Origin: Oscillibacter sp.
GTDB taxonomy: Bacteria > Bacillota > Clostridia > Oscillospirales > Oscillospiraceae
DNA: 40,497 nucleotides
Direction: 5' to 3'
Assembly (NCBI GenBank): GCA_022791875.1
Contig: JAAVZX010000067.1
Coordinates: forward strand, 1-40,497
Made by a program: the position numbers and the translations under genes. The notes below the pieces were generated by a model. That model searched no databases. It was not told where the DNA came from and was given only the letters and a program-made list of their open reading frames with translations. The first letter of the stretch is position 1. The number at the start of each line of letters is the position of its first letter. Shown here one piece after another: positions 6,922 through 14,108 of this stretch.

Positions 6922-7105
6922 GGTTGTTATCCTCCTTCAATTTGTTAAATGACTGCCGTTTCAGCTTTTCATAGGCCCACTTGCTGTACTCCTTCACTTT
7001 ATCGGGGTTGCGCTTACGCCATTCCTGCAAGTAGGTCCTCTTCCGCTCCAGGTAGATTTCATAGCGGTCTTTCGTTTTGGAGCTGTCCATTTCATTACCT
7101 CCCAT
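6857..7105 (-). CDS. small charged protein, first gene of the rep operon
   Basis: An 82-residue product (MGGNEMDSSKTKDRYEIYLE) rich in Lys, Arg and Glu, with a predicted helical stretch KRTYLQEWRKRNPDKVKEYS. Start ATG 7105 has GGGAGG 7 nt upstream; a second in-frame ATG at 7090 also has a GGAGG and could be used. The resemblance is to small basic proteins on phages and plasmids that carry the WRKRNPDKVKEY signature, of unknown function. It is the first gene after the attenuator-like leader and overlaps the excisionase-like gene. Confidence 0.65.
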   Translation of the reverse strand: MGGNEMDSSKTKDRYEIYLERKRTYLQEWRKRNPDKVKEYSKWAYEKLKRQSFNKLKEDNNHDRGKDDVSNNPADSKGYGVT

Positions 7106-7149
7106 CTTAATACCTCCCTTTTCGTATGGAAGCGTCAGCAAATCAGCCA

Positions 7150-7195
7150 AAATAAAAAGGGGCTATCTCCAAGCGCATAGCTTGAAAATAGTCCC
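7150..7195 (-). terminator. attenuator-like terminator in the rep-operon leader (possible small RNA end)
   Basis: On the minus strand, GGG-A-CTAT and ATAG-C-CCC form an outer stem with one mismatch. CAAGC/GCTTG forms the inner stem, and CTTTTTATTTT follows. It lies about 45-90 nt after the predicted start at 7241 and about 45 nt before the first start codon, so most transcripts could stop here as an RNA of about 90 nt. A second hairpin (AGTTGCCG/CGGCAGCT, 7201-7224 region) precedes it. Confidence 0.7.
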
Positions 7196-7247
7196 ATTGG
7201 ACTAGCTGCCGCATATCGGCAACTGATTGGTGATTCACTTTGATATC

Positions 7248-7276
7248 ATTATACTGCGATAGGTTTCAACAGTCAA
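7248..7276 (-). promoter_or_regulatory. promoter of the element's rep operon
   Basis: TTGACT (7271-7276) and TATAAT (7248-7253), read on the minus strand, are 17 nt apart. Transcription would start near 7241 and run through the attenuator-like hairpin into the genes at 7105, 6921 and 6725. Confidence 0.85.
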
Positions 7277-7445
7277 GAGTAAATCGAGAAAAAGTTATAT
7301 TTTTTCTTTATGGTGGATAAAGTAAGCTGTTATGTACTGAAAAATGTACTCTGTTTGATAAATCGCCTTTTTGGTTTTTGCGGTATTTGAGAGAGTTATC
7401 AGCCCCAGCAATGCCCCCTTATTTTCCCCCTCTGGGGGGCCTCTG

Positions 7446-7466
7446 AAAAACCCAAGAAAAACCCAA
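7446..7466 (+). repeat. 21-bp subterminal direct repeat, right copy
   Basis: Identical to 1365-1385. The stretch 7277-7445 and 7467-7620 around it is AT-rich, contains no credible gene, and forms the right end of the element. Confidence 0.7.
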
Positions 7467-7623
7467 CATCATAAGACTTTTCATATTCTGCTATGTTTGA
7501 GAAAGAACGAATATGATTTAGCACATTTATTTAGCGTGTCCCTTGCGGCTGTGTGGCTCACGGTTATTACGATGTAAGGCGGTTCACTAAGGTTTTAGAT
7601 GGTCTAAAATGGTATGTTGACAA

Positions 7624-7760
7624 GAAAGAAAAGTAAGCAAAAGAACTTTTTAACTCGACGCGAATCTGGTGGGTGTTGAGGGCTGTTGCGTAATAACCAT
7701 ATGCCTGCGTGTGGGGCATACCTTTTCGGTATGCCCCACAATTTTCTTTTATACAAAATC
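7624..7760 (+). repeat. right half of the interrupted composite 3'-end repeat, with attR core
   Basis: GAAAGAA (7624-7630) continues into AAGTAAGCAAAAGAACTTT, the conserved linker CTCGACGCGAATCTGGTGGG (7654-7673), and a 12-bp hairpin GTGGGGCATACC/GGTATGCCCCAC (7711-7739) followed by AATTTTCTTTTAT. Before insertion it formed one unit with 1264-1293. It faces the copy belonging to the vanY-like gene. Confidence 0.85.
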
Positions 7761-7905
7761 TGTGGTCCTTGCCTCGACAGAGGTAAGGACCACATGCACA
7801 GCACCCCGTTCCGGCGCAAAGGCCACATCAACCCCCGGATTCGCGTCGAGTTAAAGCTCTTTTCGGTTCCTTTTCTCTCGAGAAAAGGAACCCGCCGGAG
7901 GCCGG
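7761..7905 (-). repeat. composite 3'-end repeat downstream of the vanY-like gene
   Basis: Minus-strand copy. It has a perfect 13-bp-arm palindrome GGTTCCTTTTCTC/GAGAAAAGGAACC (7865-7892), 50 bp after the stop codon. The linker CTCGACGCGAATC follows, then a hairpin at 7762-7793 (GTGGTCCTT... /...AAGGACCAC) and a T-rich run. It probably ends transcription of the vanY-like gene and, with the facing copy, separates converging transcripts. Confidence 0.8.
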
Positions 7906-7941
7906 AAGCCCGGCTGGCAGCCCCCGTATGCAGGCACCGAT

Positions 7942-9837
7942 TTACGGCGCCGTACTCCGGCAGGCGATGATCTCGAAGTTGCCGACGCCGTGGTTGTTGA
8001 TGACGTTGCTGCGGCTGGCGAGGTCGTTGAAGTGCCACCATTCGGAGGCGAGGGGGCTCAGGCCGGTGTCGGTGCAGTATTTTTGCATCCCGACGGCGGG
8101 CTTGCAGGCGGCGAAGGTGGCCGTCAGCTTGGCGCGCTTCCAGGCGGTGGTGGAGTTGGGGCCGATGGGGGTTGTGAAGGTGGCGGCGGCGGGGCTCAGT
8201 TCGTGGATCACGGTGGGCATGTCGTAGATTTCGTACTCCCTGATCCGGGTGTAGGAATAGCCGCCGGTCTCGCGGACTTCCGCGCTGCTGACGCGCGCCA
8301 GGCTCATGTCTACCGCGTAGCCCCACTGATGGTTCGATACGCTGGTGGCGATGAACCAGGGGATGCTCCATGGGGGCGTCGTGACGGCGCGGTTGACCTC
8401 CTTGTCCTTGCGCATCAGCTTGCGGAGGGCGTTCGCTACCTCGATCTGGGTCTCCTGGGGGCGGTAGCCCTCGTAGAGCACCAGGCAGTTTCCCTCCTTC
8501 AAGGCGGACTGCTGGGCCTCGCAGAGCTTGTAGGCCATGGAGTACAGGACGGGCATCATGAATTCCTTCTCGCCCAGGCGCTCGTTGTAGGTCTTGCCGG
8601 TGTAGAGCTGTTTGCCCGTAATGCCCTCCAAGTCTTTGCCGCAGGAGACGAAGACGGAGGAATAGCCGTTTGTGGCGTTGTAGATAATCGACGGAATCAC
8701 GTCCGGCAGATTGATGAAGCAGTAGCGGTGCTCCACCCAGCCTTCGACCTCGCCGCGCTTTTCCTCGCCGCTGTCTATGTCAATATAGGTGGCAGTACAC
8801 TTCACCTTCCACCAGCCGCCCTCTTCCTGGAGCACGGTCATGGCTGTGCCCGGGGGGAGGACGGCGATGGAATTGTCGGTGAGGGTGGGCTCGTGGGGTT
8901 CCTCTTCGCCCTCCGGATCGCCTTCCTCCGGGTTTTCCGGATTTTCCGGATTCACGGAGGGGTCGGGGGTTACGGGAGCTGCGGGGTTCGTGGGGTCCGT
9001 TCCCGGCTGGACAGTCTGGTCCGGTGGCGTGATTTCACCCGGCAGGGGCTGGGTTGCTTCCGGAGGCAGAATCCCTTCGGTTGGCGGCGTGGCGCCGTTC
9101 TGATCGGGAGGCGCCGTCGTGTCTGCGGGGGGCGTTGTATCCGTGGGCGGCGTTTCGGGAGGCGTCTCGGGGTCTGTGGGCGTTGTGTCCGCAGGCGGCG
9201 CATTTGGATCTGTTGCAGGCACGGTTGGATCCGCGGCAGGCGCGGGCGGCTCTGCCACAGGCGGTTCCGCCGGTTCCGACGGCTCCTGGGGCGCGGGCTC
9301 TCCCGTCCCCTCCCCCTCCAGATCCGGCGCGGAGCTCTGGGGCAGCAGGGCGAAGGACGGCAGGGTAAACCCGGTATCCCCGGAGGGGACAGCCCCCGCC
9401 CCGCCGTTTGCGGCGGCGGCAGCTTCCGCGGCAGCAGCGGCCTCCGCCGCAGCGGCGGCAGCGGCGGCTTCTTCCTCCAGCTTCTGGTTCCACTCCTCCA
9501 CGGCGGCGGCAGCCGCGGCCTGGTCCTCGATCTCGCCCCACAGGGCCAGATCCACCGGCGTATACGCCGTAGCGCCGTAGACGGGAAGCTCCAGCCCGTT
9601 CCGGATTTTCGGAAGCTCCGCCTCCGTCAGCACCGGCTCCTGGCTCCAGAGCAGCTTTCCCTCCTCCGGCTCGTCCTCTTCAACCGGCACAACCGTCTGC
9701 TGTATCACCGGCCGCTCCTGGTGGCGGTTAAACTTCGCGCCATGCCCCGCAGGCTCCGCCGGAACCTGCGTCCCGGCGCTGCACCCTGAACTGAGCAGCA
9801 TCACGAGGGCCAGAAGCAGCGCTGTCCATCGTTTCAT
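7942..9837 (-). CDS. VanX/VanY-like M15 peptidase lipoprotein (D-Ala-D-Ala peptidase family)
   Basis: A 631-residue exported protein. MKRWTALLLALVMLLSSGC gives a lipoprotein-type signal with Cys19. Residues about 70-130 include an Ala-rich helical stretch, and about 150-310 are a long Pro/Thr/Glu-rich linker suited to crossing the wall. About 320-380 is an SH3-like segment (GTAMTVLQEEGGWWKVKC). The C-terminal domain is an M15 zinc peptidase with VLYEGYRP, SNHQWGYAVDMSL (zinc ligands His503 and Asp510) and SEWWHFND (catalytic Glu599, zinc ligand His602). Members cleave D-Ala-D-Ala or D-Ala-D-Ala-type ends of peptidoglycan. No vanRS, vanH or vanA gene is near, so a housekeeping wall role is more likely than glycopeptide resistance. 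The gene follows the SLH-transglutaminase gene after 69 bp with AAGGAGG and is probably cotranscribed. Confidence 0.9.
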   Translation of the reverse strand: MKRWTALLLALVMLLSSGCSAGTQVPAEPAGHGAKFNRHQERPVIQQTVVPVEEDEPEEGKLLWSQEPVLTEAELPKIRNGLELPVYGATAYTPVDLALWGEIEDQAAAAAAVEEWNQKLEEEAAAAAAAAEAAAAAEAAAAANGGAGAVPSGDTGFTLPSFALLPQSSAPDLEGEGTGEPAPQEPSEPAEPPVAEPPAPAADPTVPATDPNAPPADTTPTDPETPPETPPTDTTPPADTTAPPDQNGATPPTEGILPPEATQPLPGEITPPDQTVQPGTDPTNPAAPVTPDPSVNPENPENPEEGDPEGEEEPHEPTLTDNSIAVLPPGTAMTVLQEEGGWWKVKCTATYIDIDSGEEKRGEVEGWVEHRYCFINLPDVIPSIIYNATNGYSSVFVSCGKDLEGITGKQLYTGKTYNERLGEKEFMMPVLYSMAYKLCEAQQSALKEGNCLVLYEGYRPQETQIEVANALRKLMRKDKEVNRAVTTPPWSIPWFIATSVSNHQWGYAVDMSLARVSSAEVRETGGYSYTRIREYEIYDMPTVIHELSPAAATFTTPIGPNSTTAWKRAKLTATFAACKPAVGMQKYCTDTGLSPLASEWWHFNDLASRSNVINNHGVGNFEIIACRSTAP

Positions 9838-9906
9838 AGTCGTAAAATTCCTCCTTGTGCCTCTGGACTCCGCCAGATTAACTTTAGATATACTTCCAGT
9901 TTTCTT

Positions 9907-11445
9907 TCAGCGTCTGTAGACGAACACGGGGTTGGCGGGGTCCATTTTGAAGAGGTTCCGCTTTTGGCCGTGCTTGTAGAGGTAGCTCCATTCCAGTTCC
10001 ACGTCGAACATGTAGTTTTTGCCGTCCAGCTCGATTTCCACCCAGCCGTGGTCCTGGGTCATGCTGGACCAGACCAGCTTGCCCACCACCGTCTTCGCCG
10101 GCAGGCCCATCTGGCGGGCCAGGAGGCAATAAGTCGCGGCGTAGCTGAAACAGTTGCCCCGCTGGGTGTCCAGGAATTCCTGGGCAAAGGCGGGCTCCCA
10201 GCCCAGGGTCCCCTTGGCAACCAGGTCCCGTTTCAGGTACTTGTAGTTGTCCCGGATGTACACGTAAAGGGTTTTCAGCTTCTCGTCCCGGGTCATGGAG
10301 GCGTCGGTCAGGTTGTCGATGATTTTGTCCAGGCGTTGATCTAGGGCGATGGAGCCGGTGGTGTAGCGTCCAGTAGAATCGTAGGAGAAGCCGTCCGCGC
10401 TGGTGTCGTGGAGGAACATGCCCCCCGAGACGCGGTAGAGGCGGTTTCCGATGGTGTGGTAGCCGTCGGGGAGGGCGGTGCGGTAGGGCCCCGTCTGGGT
10501 CCAGACCTCCTTCCCCAGGGCGTTGGAGGCGGTATGGGGCACCACGGCCTCCATGATGGCCCCGTAGGCCCAGTGGCTGGCGGGCACGTCCGGGAGGATG
10601 CACACGCTGGCGGCGTTGGTTTTGAGAGCCTCCAGATCCGCGGTGCGGCCCAGGAGGCGTCCCGTGACCACGGCGGTTTCCGCCCGGCTGAGCCGCCCGT
10701 CGGGGCGGAAGGTGCCGTCGGAGTAGCCGCCGAAGAGGCCCCGGGCCGTGGCGGCGGTGATGGCGTCGTGGGCCCAGTGGAGGGCGGGGACGTCGGAGAA
10801 GGTGGGGCCGCTCCGCCCCGCGGGGAGGAAGTAGCTGAGCATTTTCGCGAACTCCGCCCGGGTGACGGGGTCCACGGGCCGCATGGCCCCGCCGCTGTCG
10901 GGCACCAGGAACCCCAGGGCCCCCAGGGCCTCCATGGGCCGGGTGTACCAGGCCCCCGCGGGGAGGTCCGGATAGGTTCTGGCGGCGGGCTGGGGCGGGT
11001 CGGGGAGCAGGCTGTAGATGATCCGGGCGGCCTCAGCCCTGGTGACGCTGTCGTAGGGGTGGAAGAGGCCGTCGGGGGCGGCGTTCATGAAGGGGCGGTG
11101 TCCGCTGTTGGCGGGGACGTTCACGGTTGAGGCGGTCCCGCCGCCGCTCTCCTGGCTCTCCGGGAGGGGGATGCCGCTGGAGGCGGTGTAGGTAGTGTCC
11201 GCCTGGATGGGGGTCTGGGTGGGGTCCACGGCGAGGCCGCGCTGGTCCCGCCAGACGTTGAAGCCCTCGGGGAACGCGGGGATCTGGGCGGGGGTGCCCC
11301 CGGCGGGGACCTGCTCCTTGAAGAGGTAGCCGTCCACGTCGAAGGTGACAGTCCACTCGGATTTCTCCTGTGCGTTCACGGGCCAGCAGGCCGTCAGCAG
11401 CAGCACGACAGCGGCCAGCGCCGCGGCGGTTTTATGTACTTTCAC
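9907..11445 (-). CDS. SLH-domain lipoprotein with transglutaminase-like domain
   Basis: A 512-residue surface protein. The start chosen is GTG 11445, with GGGGAG 10 nt upstream, giving a clean signal sequence MKVHKTAAALAAVVLLLTAC; LTAC is a lipobox (Cys20). Next come an InlB-type beta segment (WTVTFDVDGYLFKEQVPAGG, about 30-80) and three to four S-layer-homology units (about 115-330), with SVTRAEAARIIY, DPVTRAEFAKML, FSDVPALHWAHDAI and RLSRAETAVVTG. A transglutaminase-like cysteine peptidase fold ends the protein: RGNCFSYAATYCLLARQMGL (Cys), DHGWVEIELDGKNYMFDVEL (His, Asp). SLH domains bind pyruvylated wall polymers. The transglutaminase-like part may cleave or crosslink wall or surface proteins. 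Having both a lipobox and SLH domains is unusual. It has its own perfect-consensus promoter. Confidence 0.9.
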   Translation of the reverse strand: MKVHKTAAALAAVVLLLTACWPVNAQEKSEWTVTFDVDGYLFKEQVPAGGTPAQIPAFPEGFNVWRDQRGLAVDPTQTPIQADTTYTASSGIPLPESQESGGGTASTVNVPANSGHRPFMNAAPDGLFHPYDSVTRAEAARIIYSLLPDPPQPAARTYPDLPAGAWYTRPMEALGALGFLVPDSGGAMRPVDPVTRAEFAKMLSYFLPAGRSGPTFSDVPALHWAHDAITAATARGLFGGYSDGTFRPDGRLSRAETAVVTGRLLGRTADLEALKTNAASVCILPDVPASHWAYGAIMEAVVPHTASNALGKEVWTQTGPYRTALPDGYHTIGNRLYRVSGGMFLHDTSADGFSYDSTGRYTTGSIALDQRLDKIIDNLTDASMTRDEKLKTLYVYIRDNYKYLKRDLVAKGTLGWEPAFAQEFLDTQRGNCFSYAATYCLLARQMGLPAKTVVGKLVWSSMTQDHGWVEIELDGKNYMFDVELEWSYLYKHGQKRNLFKMDPANPVFVYRR

Positions 11446-11559
11446 GATCCAATCTCTCCCCATCAAAGCGGCCTCCCATCCCGCCCTCCGGCCTGTCCGG
11501 CTTCCGTCCGTGGGTGCGGGAAGCCAGGAGATCCGGCGGCGGCAAAAATTCCACCAAAT

Positions 11560-11588
11560 ATTATATGCGCTTTGCCCGCGATTGTCAA
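11560..11588 (-). promoter_or_regulatory. perfect-consensus promoter of the SLH-transglutaminase gene
   Basis: TTGACA (11583-11588), 17 nt, TATAAT (11560-11565) on the minus strand. The start would be near 11553, about 108 nt before the GTG. A perfect sigma-A consensus predicts strong expression. Confidence 0.9.
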
Positions 11589-11639
11589 ATCATAGCGGCG
11601 GATTTCTGCGGGCAGATTTGGCAGTTTTATGCTGTCCTG

Positions 11640-12179
11640 TCAAAGCAGGGCGGAGCGATCCGCAATTTTTCCTTTTAGTATGGAGACGGTTTTATCTACA
11701 GAATATTCAGTTATGTCAACTGCGTGGACCTCATAGGGCCCCAGCCCGCAGAACTGCCCCCACATGGCCTCCACCAGTTCAAGATTGGTCTTCCTGTCCA
11801 GCTTTGAGCGCTCCAGCGCCCGCCTCAGCGTTTCCTCTTTCCCGGCTCTGAGGATGATGTAGTGGATTTCGCAGCCCTCCTTGGCGGCGTTCCGCCAGGG
11901 CTCCAGGAACCAGGGCCCGACGATGCCGTCCACGATCACGTCGTACCCGCCCCGTGCGTAGCACTTCGCAGCCTCCAGGAGGGCGCTCATGACGATCTGG
12001 TTCTGGCTGTTGGACTCCGGCAGGTGGGGCGGCACCGCCCCTTTGCTGAGATAATGGTAAAAATCGTCCGTGTGCATGTGGACAGATTTCTCAAGGCCGG
12101 ACTCCCGCGCCAAAATGGCGGAGACGGTGGTTTTCCCCGTCCCCGGCGAGCCTGTGATTATAACGATTCTTCCTGTCAT
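11640..12179 (-). CDS. P-loop nucleotide kinase (AAA_33-like)
   Basis: A 179-residue soluble P-loop protein. Walker A is ITGSPGTGKTTVS (residues 8-20), with an acidic substrate motif MHTDDFYHYL near 35-44 and DVIVDGIVGPWF as the Walker B-like strand. A lid-type Arg-rich segment, ETLRRALERSKLDRK, follows. This layout is shared by shikimate or gluconate kinase-like and chloramphenicol-phosphotransferase-like enzymes of the AAA_33 group; the substrate cannot be read from sequence. The start ATG overlaps the end of the ankyrin-like gene by 4 nt, so the two are translationally coupled. No nearby biosynthetic gene points to a substrate. Confidence 0.85.
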   Translation of the reverse strand: MTGRIVIITGSPGTGKTTVSAILARESGLEKSVHMHTDDFYHYLSKGAVPPHLPESNSQNQIVMSALLEAAKCYARGGYDVIVDGIVGPWFLEPWRNAAKEGCEIHYIILRAGKEETLRRALERSKLDRKTNLELVEAMWGQFCGLGPYEVHAVDITEYSVDKTVSILKGKIADRSALL

Positions 12180-12895
12180 GGGTTCTCTCCTTGAATCTGC
12201 GCCGCCGCAGACAGCTCTTTTTTCCTCGCGTTCAGTACCTTCCGCAGTTCCTTCTTCCTGGCCTCCAGGCTTTCGTCCTTGATATGCCTCAGCGCGCCGA
12301 GATACAGGCGGATGGACTGTTCATGCTCCGCCTGGGCGTATATTTTTTTGAGAATGCCGAACAGCTCTTCGTCGGCAATGACGCGGGAGAGCATGTTATA
12401 TTGGTTCATGGTGGATACCATGTTGATGGCGGCGTGAAAAACGGCCCCTAGGTATTCCGGGTCCTCCGCAAAGAGTTTCCGCTGCTTTCCCAGCCAGTAG
12501 AGCAGCATCGCGGCATCGCTGCGCTCCGCGGCCACGACGGTGGGATTTTTCAGGGGCTTGGAGGGCAGCAGGTTCCGTTCAACCGCGACGCCCTGTTCCA
12601 GAAGCCACTCCGCCTGCTCCGGCGAATGGGCTATGCCCAGGGCGTTCCCGTGGATCATGCTGGTCTCGCAGGTCCAATGGATATCGGCCCCCATTTCCAC
12701 GAGGGCTTTCGCAACGGGAAATCGGTCCCAGAGCACCGCGTCCAGAAACAGGTTTGATCCGGACAGGCATTTCACGTGAACGAGTTCCGGTTCCTCCCGG
12801 ATTTGGCGGATAATCTCTTCGTCCGGAACGCTTCGGTCCCGGAACAGAGCCGCGATTTCAAACGTTGCTTTTTTCCTCAATTCCAATTCTGTCAT
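12176..12895 (-). CDS. ankyrin-repeat-like protein
   Basis: A 239-residue protein starting MTELELRKKATFEIAALFRD. It contains ankyrin-like helix-turn units: SGSNLFLDAVLWDRFPVAKA, VEMGADIHWTCE, GNALGIAHSPEQAEWLLEQG, then NPTVVAAERSDAAMLLYWLG. The C-terminal half is helical and ends in a Lys-rich coiled coil (EARKKELRKVLNARKKELSA). There is no signal peptide or membrane segment, so it is cytoplasmic. ATG 12895 is chosen because the longer reading overlaps the iclR gene. It lies 53 bp after iclR and overlaps the kinase gene, so the three form a likely operon. A protein-protein interaction role is typical of the fold; the partner is unknown, and the coupled kinase is the obvious candidate. Confidence 0.75.
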   Translation of the reverse strand: MTELELRKKATFEIAALFRDRSVPDEEIIRQIREEPELVHVKCLSGSNLFLDAVLWDRFPVAKALVEMGADIHWTCETSMIHGNALGIAHSPEQAEWLLEQGVAVERNLLPSKPLKNPTVVAAERSDAAMLLYWLGKQRKLFAEDPEYLGAVFHAAINMVSTMNQYNMLSRVIADEELFGILKKIYAQAEHEQSIRLYLGALRHIKDESLEARKKELRKVLNARKKELSAAAQIQGENP

Positions 12896-12948
12896 GTTTG
12901 TCAACGCACCTTTCAAAACCTCCAGCCCGATTTGCCGGCCCCGCAGCC

Positions 12949-13698
12949 TCAATACGCCTGCAAGTCCTCGGTGATTCTGGCGGCGTACTGGACCACCAGG
13001 TCCCGCGTCTTCTCGTAGAGCCCGTCGGGCATCCGGGTAATGGGCGCGGAAACACTGAGGGCGAAGACGGTCTTGCCCTCGATGGCCCGCACAGGCGCGG
13101 CCACGCAGCGCAGGCCCGGGCTGAAGTCCTGGTCGTCCAGGGCGTAGCCGTTGGCGCGGACCTGGCGGAGCATCTCGAGGAAGTCGGGGAAGGGCATGGC
13201 GATCTCCCTGGCGCAGCTGTCGTAGACCCAGCGGATGGCGGCATCGGACATCTGGCTGAGGAAGACGCGGCCGGTGCCGGTGCAGTGGGCGGGGTAGGAG
13301 GTGTGGAGGGTGAAGTTGGGGCGGAGGATGAAGGGGCTGTCTTTTTTGTAGATGTTGGTGATTTTGTCGCCGCCGGAGGTGGCCAGGTTGACCGTCTCCC
13401 GGGTGAGGGCTGCCAGCTCGTCCACGTACTTCACGGCGATTTTCTGGAACTGGCGGAAGCGTCCGCTCTTCTCGGCGAAGGAGAAGAAGCGGGTGCCCAG
13501 GTAGTATTTTTTGGTACCCCGGTTCTGGAAGAGCAGGCCCTTGAACTCCAGGCTCTGGATAAGCCTGTGGACGGAGCTGGCTGGCAGGCCCACCAGGGCG
13601 GCGATCTCGGAGATCCCCATCTCTTCCTCCCCGGTTTCAAAGCAGTCCAGGACGTCGAAAGCCTTCAGAATGGTGGTGGCAAACTGATGATTCGCCAT
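12949..13698 (-). CDS. IclR-family transcriptional regulator
   Basis: A 249-residue regulator. The N-terminal winged helix-turn-helix (about 8-70) includes MGISEIAALVGLPASSVHRL and the wing KGLLFQNRGTKKYYLG. The C-terminal effector domain (about 80-249) has TGTGRVFLSQM and GLRCVAAPVRAIEGKTVFAL, both typical of IclR. IclR proteins sense small carbon metabolites and repress or activate adjacent catabolic genes. Here the adjacent genes are an ankyrin-like protein and a P-loop kinase rather than a catabolic operon, so the target may lie elsewhere. The start ATG has GGAGGAGGG upstream, and a plausible promoter lies at 13735-13763. Confidence 0.92.
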   Translation of the reverse strand: MANHQFATTILKAFDVLDCFETGEEEMGISEIAALVGLPASSVHRLIQSLEFKGLLFQNRGTKKYYLGTRFFSFAEKSGRFRQFQKIAVKYVDELAALTRETVNLATSGGDKITNIYKKDSPFILRPNFTLHTSYPAHCTGTGRVFLSQMSDAAIRWVYDSCAREIAMPFPDFLEMLRQVRANGYALDDQDFSPGLRCVAAPVRAIEGKTVFALSVSAPITRMPDGLYEKTRDLVVQYAARITEDLQAY

Positions 13699-13734
13699 AG
13701 GGGCGCCCTCCTCCGTAAAATTTGCTGTAAGGGC

Positions 13735-13763
13735 AGTTTACCATATTTCTCGCCGGGCCGCAA
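13735..13763 (-). promoter_or_regulatory. promoter of the iclR-ankyrin-kinase cluster
   Basis: TTGCGG (13758-13763), 17 nt, TAAACT (13735-13740) on the minus strand, about 37 bp before the iclR ATG. It is moderate in strength and the only good match in the gap. The rest of 13764-13950 is AT-rich without a credible gene. Confidence 0.55.
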
Positions 13764-13950
13764 GGTGGTTTGGGGAAAAGGTGGGGGTGGGCGGTGATGT
13801 GGCGGATTTTTGGGCTTTGGTTTGATGACAGTATGGATTTTGTTTTGGAAGATGTTTATAGAATTACTATTGTTTGCTCCGTATTGGACTTGACGATGGT
13901 TATGTATAAAAAGGAGTGATGCGTATGTTCCGTTGCTTTGAGTAAAAATG

Positions 13951-14100
13951 TGTGTGGCCTTCCATGCAATGGAAGGCCACACTTGCTTTTGCCTGCGTTA
14001 CTGTGCGGCGGGCTTCAACGCCCACCGGGTTCGCGTCGAGTTAAAAAGTTCTTTTTTCGGTTCCTTTTTTCTTTCAAGAAAAAAGGAACACCCCCCCGCG
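13951..14100 (-). repeat. composite 3'-end repeat downstream of glgP
   Basis: The palindrome GTTCCTTTTTTCTT/AAGAAAAAAGGAAC (14060-14089) begins 20 bp after the glgP stop. The conserved linker follows, then the hairpin GTGTGGCCTTCCAT/ATGGAAGGCCACAC (13952-13982) and a T-rich run. It is nearly identical along its whole length to the copy after rny (40334-40497), with changes in the linker (CCCGG for TCTGG) and in the hairpin loop. Confidence 0.85.
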
Positions 14101-14108
14101 TATACGCG

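Larger units (their letters stand above)
1294..7630. mobile_element. integrative element of about 6.3 kb with tyrosine integrase and RepA-like ATPase
   Basis: An AT-richer island between rpsJ and the vanY-like gene. It holds int (1551-2744), a small ORF, a ribbon-helix-helix regulator, a BRO-N remnant, two unknown genes, a RepA-like ATPase, an excisionase-like HTH protein and a further small gene. No relaxase, coupling protein, capsid, portal or terminase gene is visible. It thus looks like a small self-excising replicon or phage/ICE satellite that would need help for transfer. Its ends are defined by the split host palindrome (GAAAGAA at both junctions). The target, T-rich then A-rich around a short centre, resembles sites favoured by Tn916-type integrases. 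No cargo gene for resistance or defence is recognised, although three ORFs are unknown. Confidence 0.85.

Noticed and set aside
1365..7466. The 21-bp direct repeats as attL and attR
   Set aside because: The host palindrome is interrupted further out (1293 and 7624), so these repeats lie inside the element.
7990..9789. Open frame of 599 codons opposite the VanX/VanY-like gene, rich in Gly and Arg
   Set aside because: It mirrors the Ala- and Pro-rich parts of the real lipoprotein gene, whose catalytic motifs and signal peptide are clear.
7942..9837. Vancomycin-resistance gene vanY/vanX
   Set aside because: The zinc-peptidase motifs fit, but there are no ligase, dehydrogenase or vanRS genes nearby, and the long surface linker suggests wall metabolism.
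13917..13944. Short leader peptide MFRCFE with an upstream AAGGAG
   Set aside because: Only six codons, the promoter match upstream has wrong spacing, and no gene follows on that strand; the hairpin after it belongs to the glgP 3'-end repeat.
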